Positions 1 to 11,020 of a DNA stretch of 64,000 bases are shown one piece after another. The DNA comes from Hetaerina americana (lineage: Eukaryota; Arthropoda; Insecta; Odonata; Calopterygidae): NCBI GenBank assembly GCA_022747635.1, contig JAKTNV010000006.1:71091590-71155589 (forward strand). The letters run 5' to 3'. The number at the start of each line of letters is the position of its first letter. Position 1 is the stretch's first letter. The notes under the pieces were generated by a model. That model searched no databases. It was not told where the DNA came from and worked only from the letters and a program-made list of their open reading frames with translations. The translations under genes and the position numbers were made by a program.

Positions 1-174
1 CTCACTCTACGTATCTCAAAACTAAGACGCAGGGGTAAATTTATCCGCACATGAAGATGTACTTTACTTGCGTTACTATTTCCGTGGAACAGTAATTAAC
101 GGGTGTTAAAAAAATTACATATGGAGCCAATTCATAGACGTAGGGGGGGGAGAGGATATCGGACATCCCTTGGA

Positions 175-665
175 TACGTGGGCCGTTCAATAAGTCTGCA
201 GGAAAAAAGAACAAAAAATTGGGTAATTTTTTTTCAACATAATCTCCTTTCTATTTGATACACTTCTCCCAGCGGTTCTCCAACTTTATTAAGATACCCA
301 AACATCAGGATTTTCGAAGGTCCTCAAAATAGACATCTTAGTCGTTGATTATCTCCTCATTCAACGTATATCGTTTCCCGCACAGCCATTTTTCCAAGTT
401 CAGAAATACGAATAGTTAAGTTTTTAATTTAGCCATTCAAATATGAGCGTTTCATAACCACACCAAGCTCTTTTGTTTTAATTTTCTCAATGAACAAAAG
501 TTTTTTGTTTGTCAATTAAGAAAATGAAACCACGAAATGGATACAGCTGAACCGTTAACAACAGTTTAGTGGGGCATGATGCTTGCTAGTCGTTAAACCA
601 AACCCATTTCGATACTACGAGCGCCATCTCTTGGAATTCTAAGGAATTATTGAACGAACCACGTA
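175..665 (-). mobile_element. Internally deleted mariner (MITE-like), minus strand
   Basis: The two ends are inverted copies of one another. The plus strand begins TACGTGGGCCGTTCAATAA at 175, and the reverse complement of the other end (645-665) begins TACGTGGTTCGTTCAATAA, matching at about 18 of 21 positions and ending in TA as mariners do. Between about 220 and 330 the minus strand still encodes the C-terminus of a mariner transposase: a VYFEDLRKS block, a break, then LENRWEKCI and GDYVEK. These are the usual last residues of mariner transposases (family knowledge). The element is only 491 bp against about 1.3 kb for a full mariner, so the catalytic core is gone and the copy is non-autonomous. 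Stops and small shifts interrupt the remnant. The TIRs differ from those of the mariner at 59 kb, so this is a separate lineage. Confidence 0.85.
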
Positions 666-1321
666 GGAACCTCTTTCTTCATGAGGTAGGAAATTAGACG
701 AAGGCAGAGCGGCAAAAAGAATAGCAGCCGGGATGGGGATTATAATCAACCGGGTTGGGGGGGGCGAATCAATTTTCATTGACGAATGGGGCATGTATTT
801 GGTGCTGGTGGCGTGAAGGGAACAGTGGTGACGCCTTTCACAGGTGCACATGAAATGCTCCTCGCTGATGTATTTCTCGTAGGTCAACAACGGAGTGAAC
901 ATGTCACACAAAAGCTGCGCTTGAGGACCATTGAGTGAAAAAAGAGTGAAGGAGAGATTCATTAAGATTTGCACAGGATTCGGGAAGCGAGCAAAAGAAT
1001 TGAAGGAGAATAGAAATGCCATAAAAGGCCGCAAAGCCCTCGACTACTATGAGAAGTAAATGGGTCTGATAAGGAAAATGATGGAATATACAAGTTGAGC
1101 TGGCAGAACCTTCATGAAGGACGCATAATTCAGACGGAGACGTTCCGCGGCTACTTGACAAAACAAAGGAAAGTTTGGACGACAAATTATCCCATTTTCA
1201 TATCTCCCAAAAACTACGCAACAACTTTTTATACTTGTTGTGGGTGATTTGTGTCCATGGTTTTTTTCTTGACATCCAGCGCAATAACGGTTTTCGGTCA
1301 ACGCTTCTATCTACTGTGTAC
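666..1321. other. Non-coding spacer
   Basis: No gene, RNA or repeat is recognised. Short open frames occur on the minus strand (for example about 131 codons over 639-1034) but they overlap one another, resemble no family I know and have no convincing splice context. Confidence 0.5.
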
Positions 1322-1338
1322 ACCTCTCCATAAAAGAC
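1322..1338 (+). repeat. Left target-site duplication of the RTE-type element
   Basis: ACCTCTCCATAAAAGAC here is repeated as ACTTCTCCATAAAAGAC at 4961-4977, a 16 of 17 match. The two copies flank the 1339-4960 retrotransposon, which is what target-primed insertion leaves behind. Confidence 0.8.
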
Positions 1339-4300
1339 TGAGCCTTTCAATGGATCGTCTCACTTAAGTCAGACGCCAGAGACGTTACCTCTAATAAGTA
1401 AGGACACGGTGTTTATTACTTTTGGCTTCGTCCCCACTGTTTTAACCAGAAGCGATCTGGAGGAAATAATTCTCAGCCTGGGGGTCAAGGAAACCAATAA
1501 AACATCCCTAGAGGTAGCCAAAGGGAATAACTTGTTGAATACTACAAAGCATATTCCATTTAATATTCAATATGATCCCTCCCCGGACTACAAACTTGAC
1601 GTGGTGGAAGGGCTTGTGCGTTCCGATGACCCCTAGAGCTGTGCTGGCGGGAGTAATAATTATTGCTCCTGGTAGGGTCACCCATGCCAGATAGGTCGAA
1701 GGTTAGGAGCCAGACGAAAGGTAGTCCACGCAGCGTCTGTTCCTCAGTGAGGCGGCTGCAATGGCGTCTGACCCCAGTGGGGCGGCCAGTAAGTGATGGT
1801 GTCACGTTAAAAACACTATTGAGGAAGGCAACGGGAAACCACCTCAATTAACATTCCCAAGAAAAATGTGATGACAATATAGATATTTTGAATCCTGGCA
1901 ACCACGGGGCTCGGCCCAATCGGCCGTGTGTCGTGCCCGGCAGCGGGGGAGGCAAGGCTTCCGCGGTCGCCATCCCACGAAACCCTTGCAAGGGCAAACC
2001 AGCAGCAGCAGGACAGAAGACGCAGGAGAAGAAGACCAAATTAGTTAGAATAGGAACGTGGAATGTTAGGACAATGATGAGGACAGGGAAATTGGAGAAT
2101 GTTAAGCGAGAGATGGAAAGGGGAAATATAGATATTTTAGGTCTATGCGAGGTGAGATGGAAAGATAGCGGGGATTACTGAAGTGATAAGTATAGAATAA
2201 TATACAGCGGTGGGGACGAGAGCCAACGAGGGGTTGCCATAGTATTAAATGAAGAGGTAGGAAGAAGCGTAGTCAACATAGAGCAGGTAACGGATAGAAT
2301 ACTACTAGTGGAGATAAAAGCAGAACCGACGAACTTAGTTGTTATTCAGGTATACATACCACCGAGCAACCATAAGGAAGAAGAGGTCGATAGGATATAC
2401 GATCAGTTAGACGAGGTAATCGCGTGTGTTCCTGCAGGGAAACATTTGATAGTGATGGGGGATTGGAATGCGACGGTAGGCGAATGAAGAGATGGTGATG
2501 AGGTGGGGGACTACGGTTTAGGCACGAGGAATGACCGCGGGGAGAAAGCAGTTGAGTTCTGCAGGAGACAGGGGTTAGTCATCACCAACACTTGGTTTAG
2601 ACACCACAAAAGACGCAGGTATACATGGAAAATGCTATGTGACTCAGAAAGGTATCAGCTAGATTATATCCTGGTTAGACACAGGTTTAGGAACAGTGCG
2701 ATAAACTCCCACAGCTTCCCGGGAGCGGATGCGGACTCAGACCACAATTTAGTTGTTATGAAATGTAGCGTACGTTTAAAAAAGATAAGGCAGGGGCGGC
2801 GAGTTAGAAAATGGAATGTAGAAGCATTAAATGGGTTGAAAAGGAAGGAATACAAACAGGCGGTAGAGAAAATAATGGAGGATGGTAAAGGGCTTATTAC
2901 TATTGAAGAAAATTGGGAAATGATCAAAAGAGGGTTGTCTAAAGCCGCAAAAGACACTATTGGAACCGTTAACGCTAAAAGGACTATGAAACCATGGATC
3001 ACGGATGAGATGATTACAAAGATGGATGAGCGGCGAAAATGGAAGAATATAAATACAGAATTAGGCAAAATGAAGTACAAAGAATTGAACAATAAATTGA
3101 GGCGGGCAACGAATAAGGCAAAAGACGCATGGTGGAAGACGCAGTGCGAGGATATGGAAAGTCTGCAGAGGAAGGGTGAAATCGGTGCGCTGTACAGCAA
3201 AGTTAAATCGTTATCGGGAAGTAAGAAAGGAAGAGCTATGCTAACAGTTAGAGATAAGGCGGGTAAGGTAATAGTTGACGCAGGAAAGATCCAAGAGAGA
3301 TGGATGGAGTATATAGAAGAACTGTATGGTAAAGAACTCAGACCAACAAAGTTAGACATTGAAAAAGAAAATGACGTAGAGGAAGACAGCTTAGGTCCAG
3401 GCATACTAGACAATGAGATAGAAAGGGCATTAAGGGAGATGAAACTAAATAAGGCCGTGGGGGTAGATAACATTCCCGTGGAACTTTTAAAATGCTTAGG
3501 AAAATGTGGGAGGAAGAGGCTATATGGGCTGATCCGTAGTATTTATGAGGAGGGAATCTGGCCGGAAGACTTTGTGAGATCAGTTTTAGTTCCTATTCCG
3601 AAAAAGGTAAAGGCCACGTCATGTGAGGACTATAGGACAATTAGTTTGATATCCCACGCAGCTAAAGTTGTTCTCAGGATCATAAACAAAAGGATAGAAA
3701 GCAGGGCAAATGTTTACTAAGGGGATGACCACCAGTTTGGGTTTAGGAAGGGGAGAGGTACTCGTGATGCCATTGCAGTAATTAGATTATTAATCGAGAG
3801 GAATATAGAACACAACCAGGAGGTATTTGCCTGTTTCGTAGATTTCGAAAAAGCGTTTGATACAGTGTATTGGGAAAAACTAATGAGTATATTGCAGAAA
3901 ATAGGAATAGATTGGAGGGAAAGGAGGCTAATCCGCAACCTGTACATGTCTCAGACTGCTCAGGTGCGGGTGGGAAACGGGGAGTCAGAATGGGCAGTGT
4001 TAGGAAGGGGTGTAAGGCAGGGTTGCCCATTATCACCGTTGCTGTTCAACCTGTATGCAGAGGAAATGATCAAAGAGGCATGGGAAGAACTCGAGGTAGG
4101 AATAAAAGTGGGCGGGGAATTCGTAAAATCAGTTAGGTTGGCTGATGACCAAGCTTTAGTTTGTCAGTCAGCCAAAGGGCTGCAAGCATTGCTAAGTGAA
4201 TTGGAAATTCAGTCCGACAGGTATGGGATGAGAATCAATATTAATAAAACAAAGGTTATGCGATTTTCTAGAAAGAAAAAGGCCAAGATTAACATTGAAA

Positions 4301-4960
4301 TAGGAGGGCAAAAACTAGAGCAGGTAGAACAGTTTACGTATCTCGGTAGTGTTTTGGACCAACACGGTCAAAGTAGTTGGGACGTAAGGAGAAGAATTGC
4401 GCTAGGCAAAGAGGCTTTCACAAGGAGGAGGGAGTTGATGACGGGGACTTTGAGTAAGAATGTTAAGAAAAGACTCGTAAAAACTTTGATATGGAGCGTA
4501 GCTATGTACGGTGCGGAAACGTGGTCATTGAAGCAGGAGGATAGACGTAGATTGGAGGCTTTTGAAATGTGGGTGTGGAGAAGAATGGAGAAGGTGAAAT
4601 GGACAGAGAAGAAAACAAATGAGGAAGTACTTGGTATGGTGGGCGAAGAGAGGGGTTTGTTGGGAGAAATCCTATGGAGGCAGGAAAAGTGGATCAAGGG
4701 GGTGTTGACCGGCAGTGGGATGTTGAAGACTGTGATAGAGGGTAGAATGTTGGGCAAAAGAGGAAAGGGAAGGAACAGGATAGGGATGCTGGACGGGATG
4801 AAGGGAGGAAGAAAGTACTCAGAGATGAAGAGGGACCTGATATAGAGTAGGATGATGGATTTTGTGTTTTGTTAGGAGTAATGAAATATTTGTTTGGTAG
4901 TTGTGTCCATCCAAAAACCTACCTTAACCGGTAGATTACCTTAAAAAAAATCAATATGAT
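1339..4960 (+). mobile_element. Near-full-length RTE-type non-LTR retrotransposon
   Basis: A 3622-bp insertion bounded by 17-bp direct repeats. It has a 5' leader of about 500 bp, one long endonuclease-reverse transcriptase frame (1852-4845) and a short 3' UTR. The UTR ends in a conserved block (CCATCCAAAAACCTACCTTA, then CCGGTAGATTACCTT) followed by A8 and about 10 AT-rich bases. There is no separate gag-like ORF1 and no long terminal repeat. An APE-type endonuclease fused to an RT of BovB-like type with a very short 3' UTR fits the RTE clade (family knowledge; clade assignment is by motif only). Decayed relatives on both strands occur at 20.4-21.3, 24.5, 25.2, 34.4, 42.1 and 55.0 kb. The high TSD identity argues for a fairly recent insertion. 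Confidence 0.9.
1852..4845 (+). pseudogene. Endonuclease-reverse transcriptase of the RTE-type element (three stops)
   Basis: This polyprotein nicks target DNA and copies its own RNA there. One frame stays open after the TAA at 1849-1851 and ends at TAG 4843-4845 (997 codons), with no frameshift. In-frame stops interrupt it at 2179-2181 (TGA), 2485-2487 (TGA) and 3718-3720 (TAA). The APE-type endonuclease is read in order as RIGTWNVRTM (2047), DILGLCEVRW with the catalytic Glu (about 2134), GDWNATVG (2458), YQLDYILV (about 2656) and SDHNLV (2737). The RT palm has LVPIPKK (about 3586), HQFGFRKGRGTRDA (about 3730), FVDFEKAFD (3835), GVRQGCPLSPLLFNLYAEEM (about 4009) and RLADDQAL with the Asp pair (4141-4149). 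FTYLGSVL follows, then a C-terminal Trp-rich region ending GRKYSEMKRDLI. The true start is uncertain: there is no ATG before the endonuclease motifs. This copy cannot make the whole protein. Confidence 0.92.
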
Positions 4961-4977
4961 ACTTCTCCATAAAAGAC
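4961..4977 (+). repeat. Right target-site duplication of the RTE-type element
   Basis: ACTTCTCCATAAAAGAC follows the A-rich tail and matches 1322-1338 at 16 of 17 positions. Confidence 0.8.
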
Positions 4978-7760
4978 CTTGAGCTGGTCATCAGTGATAC
5001 CACTAAATTTTATATTTAGACACAAATCCTACACTGCTGGACGGCGAAGTGGACTAATCGATATCGGAACAAAAAATCTCCGGTTCAAATTGTGATAGAT
5101 GGCTTTGGACAACCCTATCTTAAATCCATTTGCAATATTCATGGAAACTGAAGGCTGTAAAGAGAAAGGTACTTGTTCCCTTCTCTGAATATTTGAATTT
5201 AACAACTTGCAACAACAGCTTGTTTTGGGACAACCTCTAGTCTCGTCTATCAGCAGAAGCACACTCGTTAATTAAGGTGGTGCTCTTTCTCATCACCTAA
5301 CATTACTCACTCCGACATCTAGAGTAACTAAGTTCATTTAACTGACCTTCGAGGATAGCATTATATAAAGAAAATAATCAGAACCGATGTCGTTAGCAAT
5401 GCCTCCGCTACTGCGGAACTCCGATTCGCAATCGATGTGAATGACTGCAGCGTATACGCCATGTTACCTGAGCACACGTTAGCTGGCGACTCAATAAGTA
5501 ATGTAGACTTCTTTGGAATAATAATCGCCTCATAATTAGCAAAAAGTACAGATATCAAAGCGGTATTATAAAAGTGTTCACCAAATTAAATGTTACAAAC
5601 ATGCAGCACTTGAATGCTAAATAAACTAAGGAAATTTACGAATGGGAAAAATGTTTTTCTTACTGTACAACAGCTGACTACTCGTTTCAATATCGTGAAA
5701 TTACGATCAACTTGGGTAATCCTACAGAAACGAATGCCATCGCGTAATATGACTTGTAGTTGATGTCAACGCTGAACGTTTTAGAAACGTATAGAATAAA
5801 AGTATAGAAAAAATTTGACACGATGGATTCATGAAATACTTCAAAGTCGAAAGGACGGAAAAATCAAAGTAAGGCGAAACTGGAAGAAAAAATGTTTGGC
5901 AAAGCTGATAGGAGTGGAAGATTGAGGAGTGTGACACGGCTACGAGAATCTGCGAAAGCAAGCAAGTGAGACGTAGAGGAAGAGCGCAAGAAAATTTAGG
6001 AGAGCATTTGAGACAAGGGAAACAGAAAGGAAATACCTTCCAAATATCCTTACTGAAAATGGAAAATGAGACAACAGTATTAAAACATCCACTGAAGAGG
6101 ATAGCGTTGTCAATATAATGTAAACGATTTCTTGGAATCGTGGAGTTTGATGACATGTGAGCGATAACTGCGGAGCTTGAGGGGGAGTAAGGATCATTCC
6201 CATCCGAGCGGTATGGTATGATGTTTATCGCACGCCATGGGAGGGGGCCATAGGGGCCAAGTCGGGATATTATTTCCGTCGCGTGCCCGAGGGAAAGAGG
6301 GAGAGCGAAAAACACTGTTGGATACGACATTTGGCGGTTTTATTACCTTGCCTCTATCCCCATCCCATTCCCGCGAATGCCTCAGGTCGTATCGAAGGTT
6401 TTTGTCGATGGTGTAGAAATGTTCGGGATTTGGAGCCGACATTTTTTCCCGCTGTTTCGTGAGGCGATAAGTATAAAGACTGGGGAATGAAAACGTTGCT
6501 CTTCTCAAACCTTACCCTAGGGCCCTGACTAAGCTGAATGCTCTCTTTTTTATTTCCTCGCCATTATTTTTATGCACTTCAAGTGAAAGTGCTATTACTG
6601 CTGACATCAGAAACAATCTTTCATCGCAGGGCTGGAAACACGACAGGAAAATTAATATTTCCATCCAATTTGAATATGAAAAATATTTAAAATAAGACAA
6701 TAAGACTAACAGGGAATGATAGAAGAATATTTTTTTTCTTTAAAGTAAATCAGTAACGAATAACAATTTCGATAGCCTTTCGAATTTATAGCTTGAGATA
6801 GAAAAGTAGCTTCATGTTAACTACTCTAATTATCACCAAAATGCGAAAAAACGGGAAAAACTTTCATTTAACAGTCACCGTTAATAATTATATGGCCATG
6901 TTAATCTACAATATAAATTAATAAATCGACAGTAAATAAGTTAATCTATCATGTAACATTTGGTTTAGGATGGTCAATGAAAATGAATGAACAAATTATA
7001 TATTCAGATGAGTGAAATAATAGTATTTAAATAAATTGGGCATATAAAACGTCGATAAATGAAAACTCGACCTTTTTGATATTATAATTACGCAATATTA
7101 AAAACCAAGAGGTTAATTTCGATTCTCTGTTTTCGCATCGTAAATATTAAGCCTCGTTGTGCAGAAGCTTATTTGAAATATTAGTGGTAAAGTTTAATTC
7201 AGACTGAACGCGTCTATGATGAGAATTTTTCGAGAATTGCATTTCTATCGTATATAGCCGGCCGGGTAAGTCGGATGACTAATGCTCTCACTACCTTAGT
7301 CAATTAGCAGATTAGAGTTCCGCCTCAGTCACTGATTTTGTGTAAATTTTAGCGTCACGACTACTTGGAAATCTGATAAAAAGCGCCATCTGGTTGAGGC
7401 GGAACTCCAGGTGGTGTGCATGCGCCACTACGGTCATCAGGCGAAGCAAAAAAAGTACAGGTAGTGAGTGGCCACGAATTGTGCCAGACGGAACTGCAAC
7501 AAATTTGAAACATTTCAATCACTTTCTAACCGATATACAGCCTGTAGTACTATTATCTTCATATTTTCACATTTTGGTCATTTACATTCACTTGTCGACT
7601 GATAATGTATGTTTATCTTAACTACCTCAGAACAAAGTCACTGCCAAGATATCATCGGCATAATTATGCAAATGAAATGAAAACCTAAGGAAAATTCCAA
7701 CAATTCCACATCATTTTTACTGTACTCTTATAATATAATCATCATTTTTTTACTGAATGA
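4978..7760. other. AT-rich non-coding spacer
   Basis: No gene is recognised. The longest open frame is 202 codons on the minus strand (5722-6330). It lies opposite a purine-rich plus strand, is rich in Ser, Phe, Leu and Pro and shows no motif, so I treat it as compositional. An exact 13-bp inverted repeat, GAGTTCCGCCTCA at 7315-7327 and its complement at 7395-7407, encloses 67 bp and is the only structure noted. Confidence 0.55.
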
Positions 7761-8116
7761 ATAATATGAATTGGTATTTTTGCTACGAGTATTGTTTTTG
7801 CTAATACTCTTGTTATACTAAGTAACACTGACTGTATATTTGTATATTGTATGATTTTGTTTACATAAATATCTATCAACTTTTGTATTCACGTGAAAAG
7901 GGATTTTCATTTAACCAAATGGACATTTTTGAATTGAAATAATATGAATTGGTATTTTTCCTTCGAATATTGTTTTTGCTAATACTCTTGTTATACCATG
8001 TAATACTGACTGTATATTTGGATATGGTATGATTTTTTTATATAAATATCTATCAACTTTTGTATTCACGTTAAAAGAGATTTTCATTCAACCAAATGGA
8101 GATTTTTGAATTTATC
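7761..8116 (+). repeat. Tandem duplication, two 178-bp units
   Basis: The unit beginning ATAATATGAATTGGTATTTT at 7761 recurs at 7939 and stays aligned to the end (AAATGGACATTTTTGAATT against AAATGGAGATTTTTGAATT), with roughly one difference in ten bases by eye. The units are AT-rich and contain no ORF. Two units only, with moderate divergence, indicate an old local duplication rather than a satellite. Confidence 0.85.
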
Positions 8117-8535
8117 ACCATGGATTACATTGGGAGAAGAGATTTGCGTAGAGAAAGGGAGGTTTACGTAGTTGGACAATCACCCAACACCCTGTCTTTT
8201 TCCAAAATATTTAGTCTAAAGCTTCGATACATACTGCAATGACTAATCTCAAGGCCAATGAATGTTTTTTTTCACTTCTCGAGCCATTAATCTAATGCAC
8301 AACAGCCCGAAGGTCTCATGAAACCAAGCACGATTTCCGGCTAACCATTGAAGCATTGAAAGAGAACCCTTCAAACAGGTCAAATCAATCCGTATTTTCA
8401 ACAATGCCACATAAAACTCCATATCCTCACTCTCGCTCCAAAATAAAGAAAACTAATTATCTATTTAAATGTTTTCAAGTCGAGTGAGACTCCATACATA
8501 CTGGCTAGAAAAATTTCATTGCAAAAATTGAACAT
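8117..8535. other. Non-coding spacer
   Basis: AT-rich; I see no gene, RNA or repeat in it. Confidence 0.5.
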
Positions 8536-8656
8536 TATATATATATATATATCGATTATGCGGAAACACACACGAGCAGTATAATAATGGGACGGCACAA
8601 TAGAACACAAATAGAACAGTAACATTAAAAGGACATTATTTTATTTGTGTTCTATT
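8536..8656 (+). repeat. (TA)n plus collapsed foldback unit, copy 1
   Basis: A short (TA)n run (8536-8552) leads into CGATTATGCGGAAACACACA and ATAATAATGGG, closely matching the flank at 35144-35182. From 8594 GGCACAATAGAACACAAAT begins an arm whose inverted copy, ATTTGTGTTCTATTGTAC, ends at 8660. The inner part of the hairpin seen in the 10.7-kb and 35.2-kb copies is missing here. The CR1-like coding fragment begins directly at the end of the right arm. Confidence 0.65.
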
Positions 8657-10357
8657 GTACAAGTACCTCCGGAGGAAAGACAATAGGGAAAACATAACAT
8701 CTTTAAAAAAAGAGGATGGAACACTAATCGTTGACGATAAGGAAACTAAAGCGTTTAATAATTGGTATGCAAGTGTATTTAAGGTTATGGTAAATAAAAA
8801 GGATTCTGTAGATACATCTCTGAGTCAACAAGGAGGCGAAAAAATATTAAATACAAAAATTATGAAAACGACGATCGCAGAAATTTATAAAATAATTATG
8901 AAAATGAGGGCAAATAAATCAAAAGGGCCAGATGGTATCTCAATTGACTTGCTTAAATTGGGTGGTAGTGTAGTTTCAGATTATATAAATCATTTATTCA
9001 TTTTTACCTTAAACAAAAATGCCCTGCCAAATGCTTGGAAGGAGGCATATGTTACGCCAATTTTCAAAGGAGGAGATAATGCACTAATTGATAATTATAG
9101 ACCAGTAAGCTTGACATCAGTTGTATGCAAGCTACTAGAAAAAATAATGGCTGATTATCTCTGGGATTTGTGGGACAGTGAGAATTGGTTGTATAGTCGC
9201 CAATAAGGTTTTAGAAAAGGACACTCTTGCGAAACTCAGCTATTAGGGTTCTGCCAAGAAATTTTCGACTCTATGGATGCGGGAATAGAAGTGGATGCTA
9301 TAATAGTCGACCTGTCAAAAGCCTTTGACAAATTTGACCAGGATCGCTTAGTGCTTAAGATGGGCCAATTGCCACTACACACAGATGGAAGAGTAATCTC
9401 TTGGGTCAAAAATTTCATGGAAGGTCGAACACAGAGGGTCAAATTAGGACAAGTGTATTCTGAAAAAACAAGGGTAACATCGGGAGTCCCACAAGGAAGC
9501 GTACTCGGCCCGCTCTTGTTTTTAATCTATATAAATGATCTCCCAGTAAATATTAATTCTCAGATAAGACTTTTTGCAGACGACTGTATTGTCTACAGGA
9601 AAGTCGAAAATGACAGAGACCGTGACAAACTTCAAAGGGACATTAATAAAATGGTGGATTGGGTGACAAAAAATGGGATGGATATTCATGTTAGCAAATG
9701 CAAATCTATCACTTTTAGCAACAAGGTAAAAGGAAACAATAGGGAATATAAATTCTCAGAAAATGTCATTCCTAGAATTGATACTTGTAAAAACTTAGGT
9801 GTATATTTAACTAAGGACTTAGGGTGGGGGCTAAATGTGGAGTACATCTTTAAGAAAGCTTTCAAAACTCTTCATTGGGTGATGAGAAACCTCAAAGGGA
9901 GCGTTAGAGCAGCCAAGAAGAAGGCTTATCAGACCCTAGTAAGACCAATTTTAGAGTACGCTTCTCTTGTATTAGACCCTCATGAAGAAGTTCATGTTAA
10001 AAAACTGGAAAAGGTGCAAAGAAAGGCTGCCCGATATGTACTGGGGAAGCATAGGAGGATGGAGAGTGTGTCTGATATGCTAGAAACGCTGGGCTGGGAA
10101 CCTCTACAAACTAGAAGGAAAGTAAGGAGACTTTGTGGAATGTTCCGCATTCTAAAGGGGGAGAAAGCTTGGGCAGGTCTTAGGAAAGAGGCGGGGAACC
10201 CAAATTTTATAGGCAGAAATGATCACAAATTTAAGGTAAAATGTCGGGTAGAGAGAACAAATTTAAAAAATTTTCTTTTCTAAATAGAAAAATTGTTGAT
10301 TGGAACATCTTACCTGCTAAAATATTCGAGCCCTTTCCTATCAGAGTATACTTTTAA
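8657..10357 (+). pseudogene. Reverse transcriptase of the CR1/Jockey-type element (one stop, C-terminal frameshift)
   Basis: An RNA-dependent DNA polymerase fragment. It reads in one frame from YKYLRRKDN at the truncation point to 10283, broken by a TAA at 9204-9206 just before GFRKGHSCETQLL. RT motifs in order are KSKGPDGI (about 8920), AYVTPIFKGG (about 9045), NYRPVSLTSVVCKLLEKI (about 9090), VDLSKAFD (9306), SGVPQGSVLGPLLFLIYIND (about 9480) and LFADDCIVY with the Asp pair (9576-9584). The thumb region YQTLVRPILEYAS and KVQRKAARY follows. Near 10275 the frame shifts, and the conserved tail NRKIVDWNILP continues in another frame to a TAA at 10355-10357. These motifs are typical of the CR1/Jockey/L2 group; I cannot place it more finely. 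Two lesions make it inactive. Confidence 0.9.
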
Positions 10358-10600
10358 TAATAGATGTAAGGAATACATGTAATAATTTAATTGATGTGTG
10401 GTGTATTGTATTATATGTAACAGCTTAATTTTTTTAATTTATCTTTTTTCTTGCTGATTAATGGATGCAAATGGGATGGGGATTCGCTTGTTTTCTTAAA
10501 GAGATTTGTGTTTTGAAGTCTGATTTTATCTATTATATTTTGCGATTATTTGGGACTTGTGTGCCACCTGACACTGTCTATCAGCACATGTGTATTTTTA
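8657..10600 (+). mobile_element. 5'-truncated CR1/Jockey-type non-LTR retrotransposon
   Basis: The copy starts just upstream of the RT domain, so any ORF1 and the endonuclease are absent, as expected from incomplete target-primed reverse transcription. The coding part runs to about 10357, followed by a 3' UTR of about 240 bp that ends TTTTTAATAATAATAATTAT and merges into an (AT)n tract. The same 3' UTR occurs nearly identically on the minus strand at 24945-25165, which fixes where the element's 3' end lies. No clear target-site duplication is seen, probably because the 3' side is microsatellite. Confidence 0.85.
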
Positions 10601-10708
10601 ATAATAATAATTATATATATATATATAATTATATATATAATTATATATATATAATTATATATATATAAATATATATATATAATTATATAAATATATATAT
10701 ATATAATA
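10601..10708. repeat. (AT)n microsatellite, interrupted
   Basis: Alternating A/T with AATT interruptions lies between the 3' end of the CR1-like element and the next foldback unit. Confidence 0.95.
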
Positions 10709-10714
10709 TTTTCC

Positions 10715-10858
10715 TGACACACAGGAACACAAAATAAAATAGATAACACGCAAAATGACATTCACACAAGGCCTCAGAGAGGACCGAAAGCTCAAACAAT
10801 CTGAAATGTGAGTGTCCTTTTAAGTGTTATCTATTTTATTTTGTGTTCTATTGTGCCA
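10715..10858 (+). repeat. Foldback unit, copy 2 (about 50-bp arms)
   Basis: The left arm (TGACACACAGGAACACAAAA, then TAAAATAGATAACAC) is the inverted copy of the right arm, which reads GTGTTATCTATTTTATTTTG and then TGTTCTATTGTGCCA. The centre holds a stem-loop (GGCCTC AGA GAGGACC) followed by GAAAGCTC. AGTGTCCTTTTAA in the right arm, the GGCC stem and the GAAAGCT motif are shared with the 35.2-kb palindrome. There is no coding capacity. Confidence 0.8.
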
Positions 10859-11020
10859 TCCAAATGTCATATTATATCATCGATATATTTATATACATAT
10901 ATATAATATGTAAAGGATAAATGTACTTCCAAGTCAGCAGAATAGACATTATCTCACGATTGTGCAAATGAGCCGAATAATTTCAACGAAATTGAAGGCC
11001 TTCGCCTATAAATTCTCAGT

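Noticed and set aside
2664..3473. 269-codon minus-strand frame inside the RTE element
   Set aside because: It is the antisense shadow of the endonuclease-RT frame, which carries all recognisable motifs on the plus strand.
5722..6330. 202-codon minus-strand open frame, the longest outside transposons
   Set aside because: It lies opposite a purine-rich strand, has Ser/Phe/Leu/Pro-dominated composition and no motif, and overlaps other open frames; stop codons are simply rare in such pyrimidine-rich sequence.
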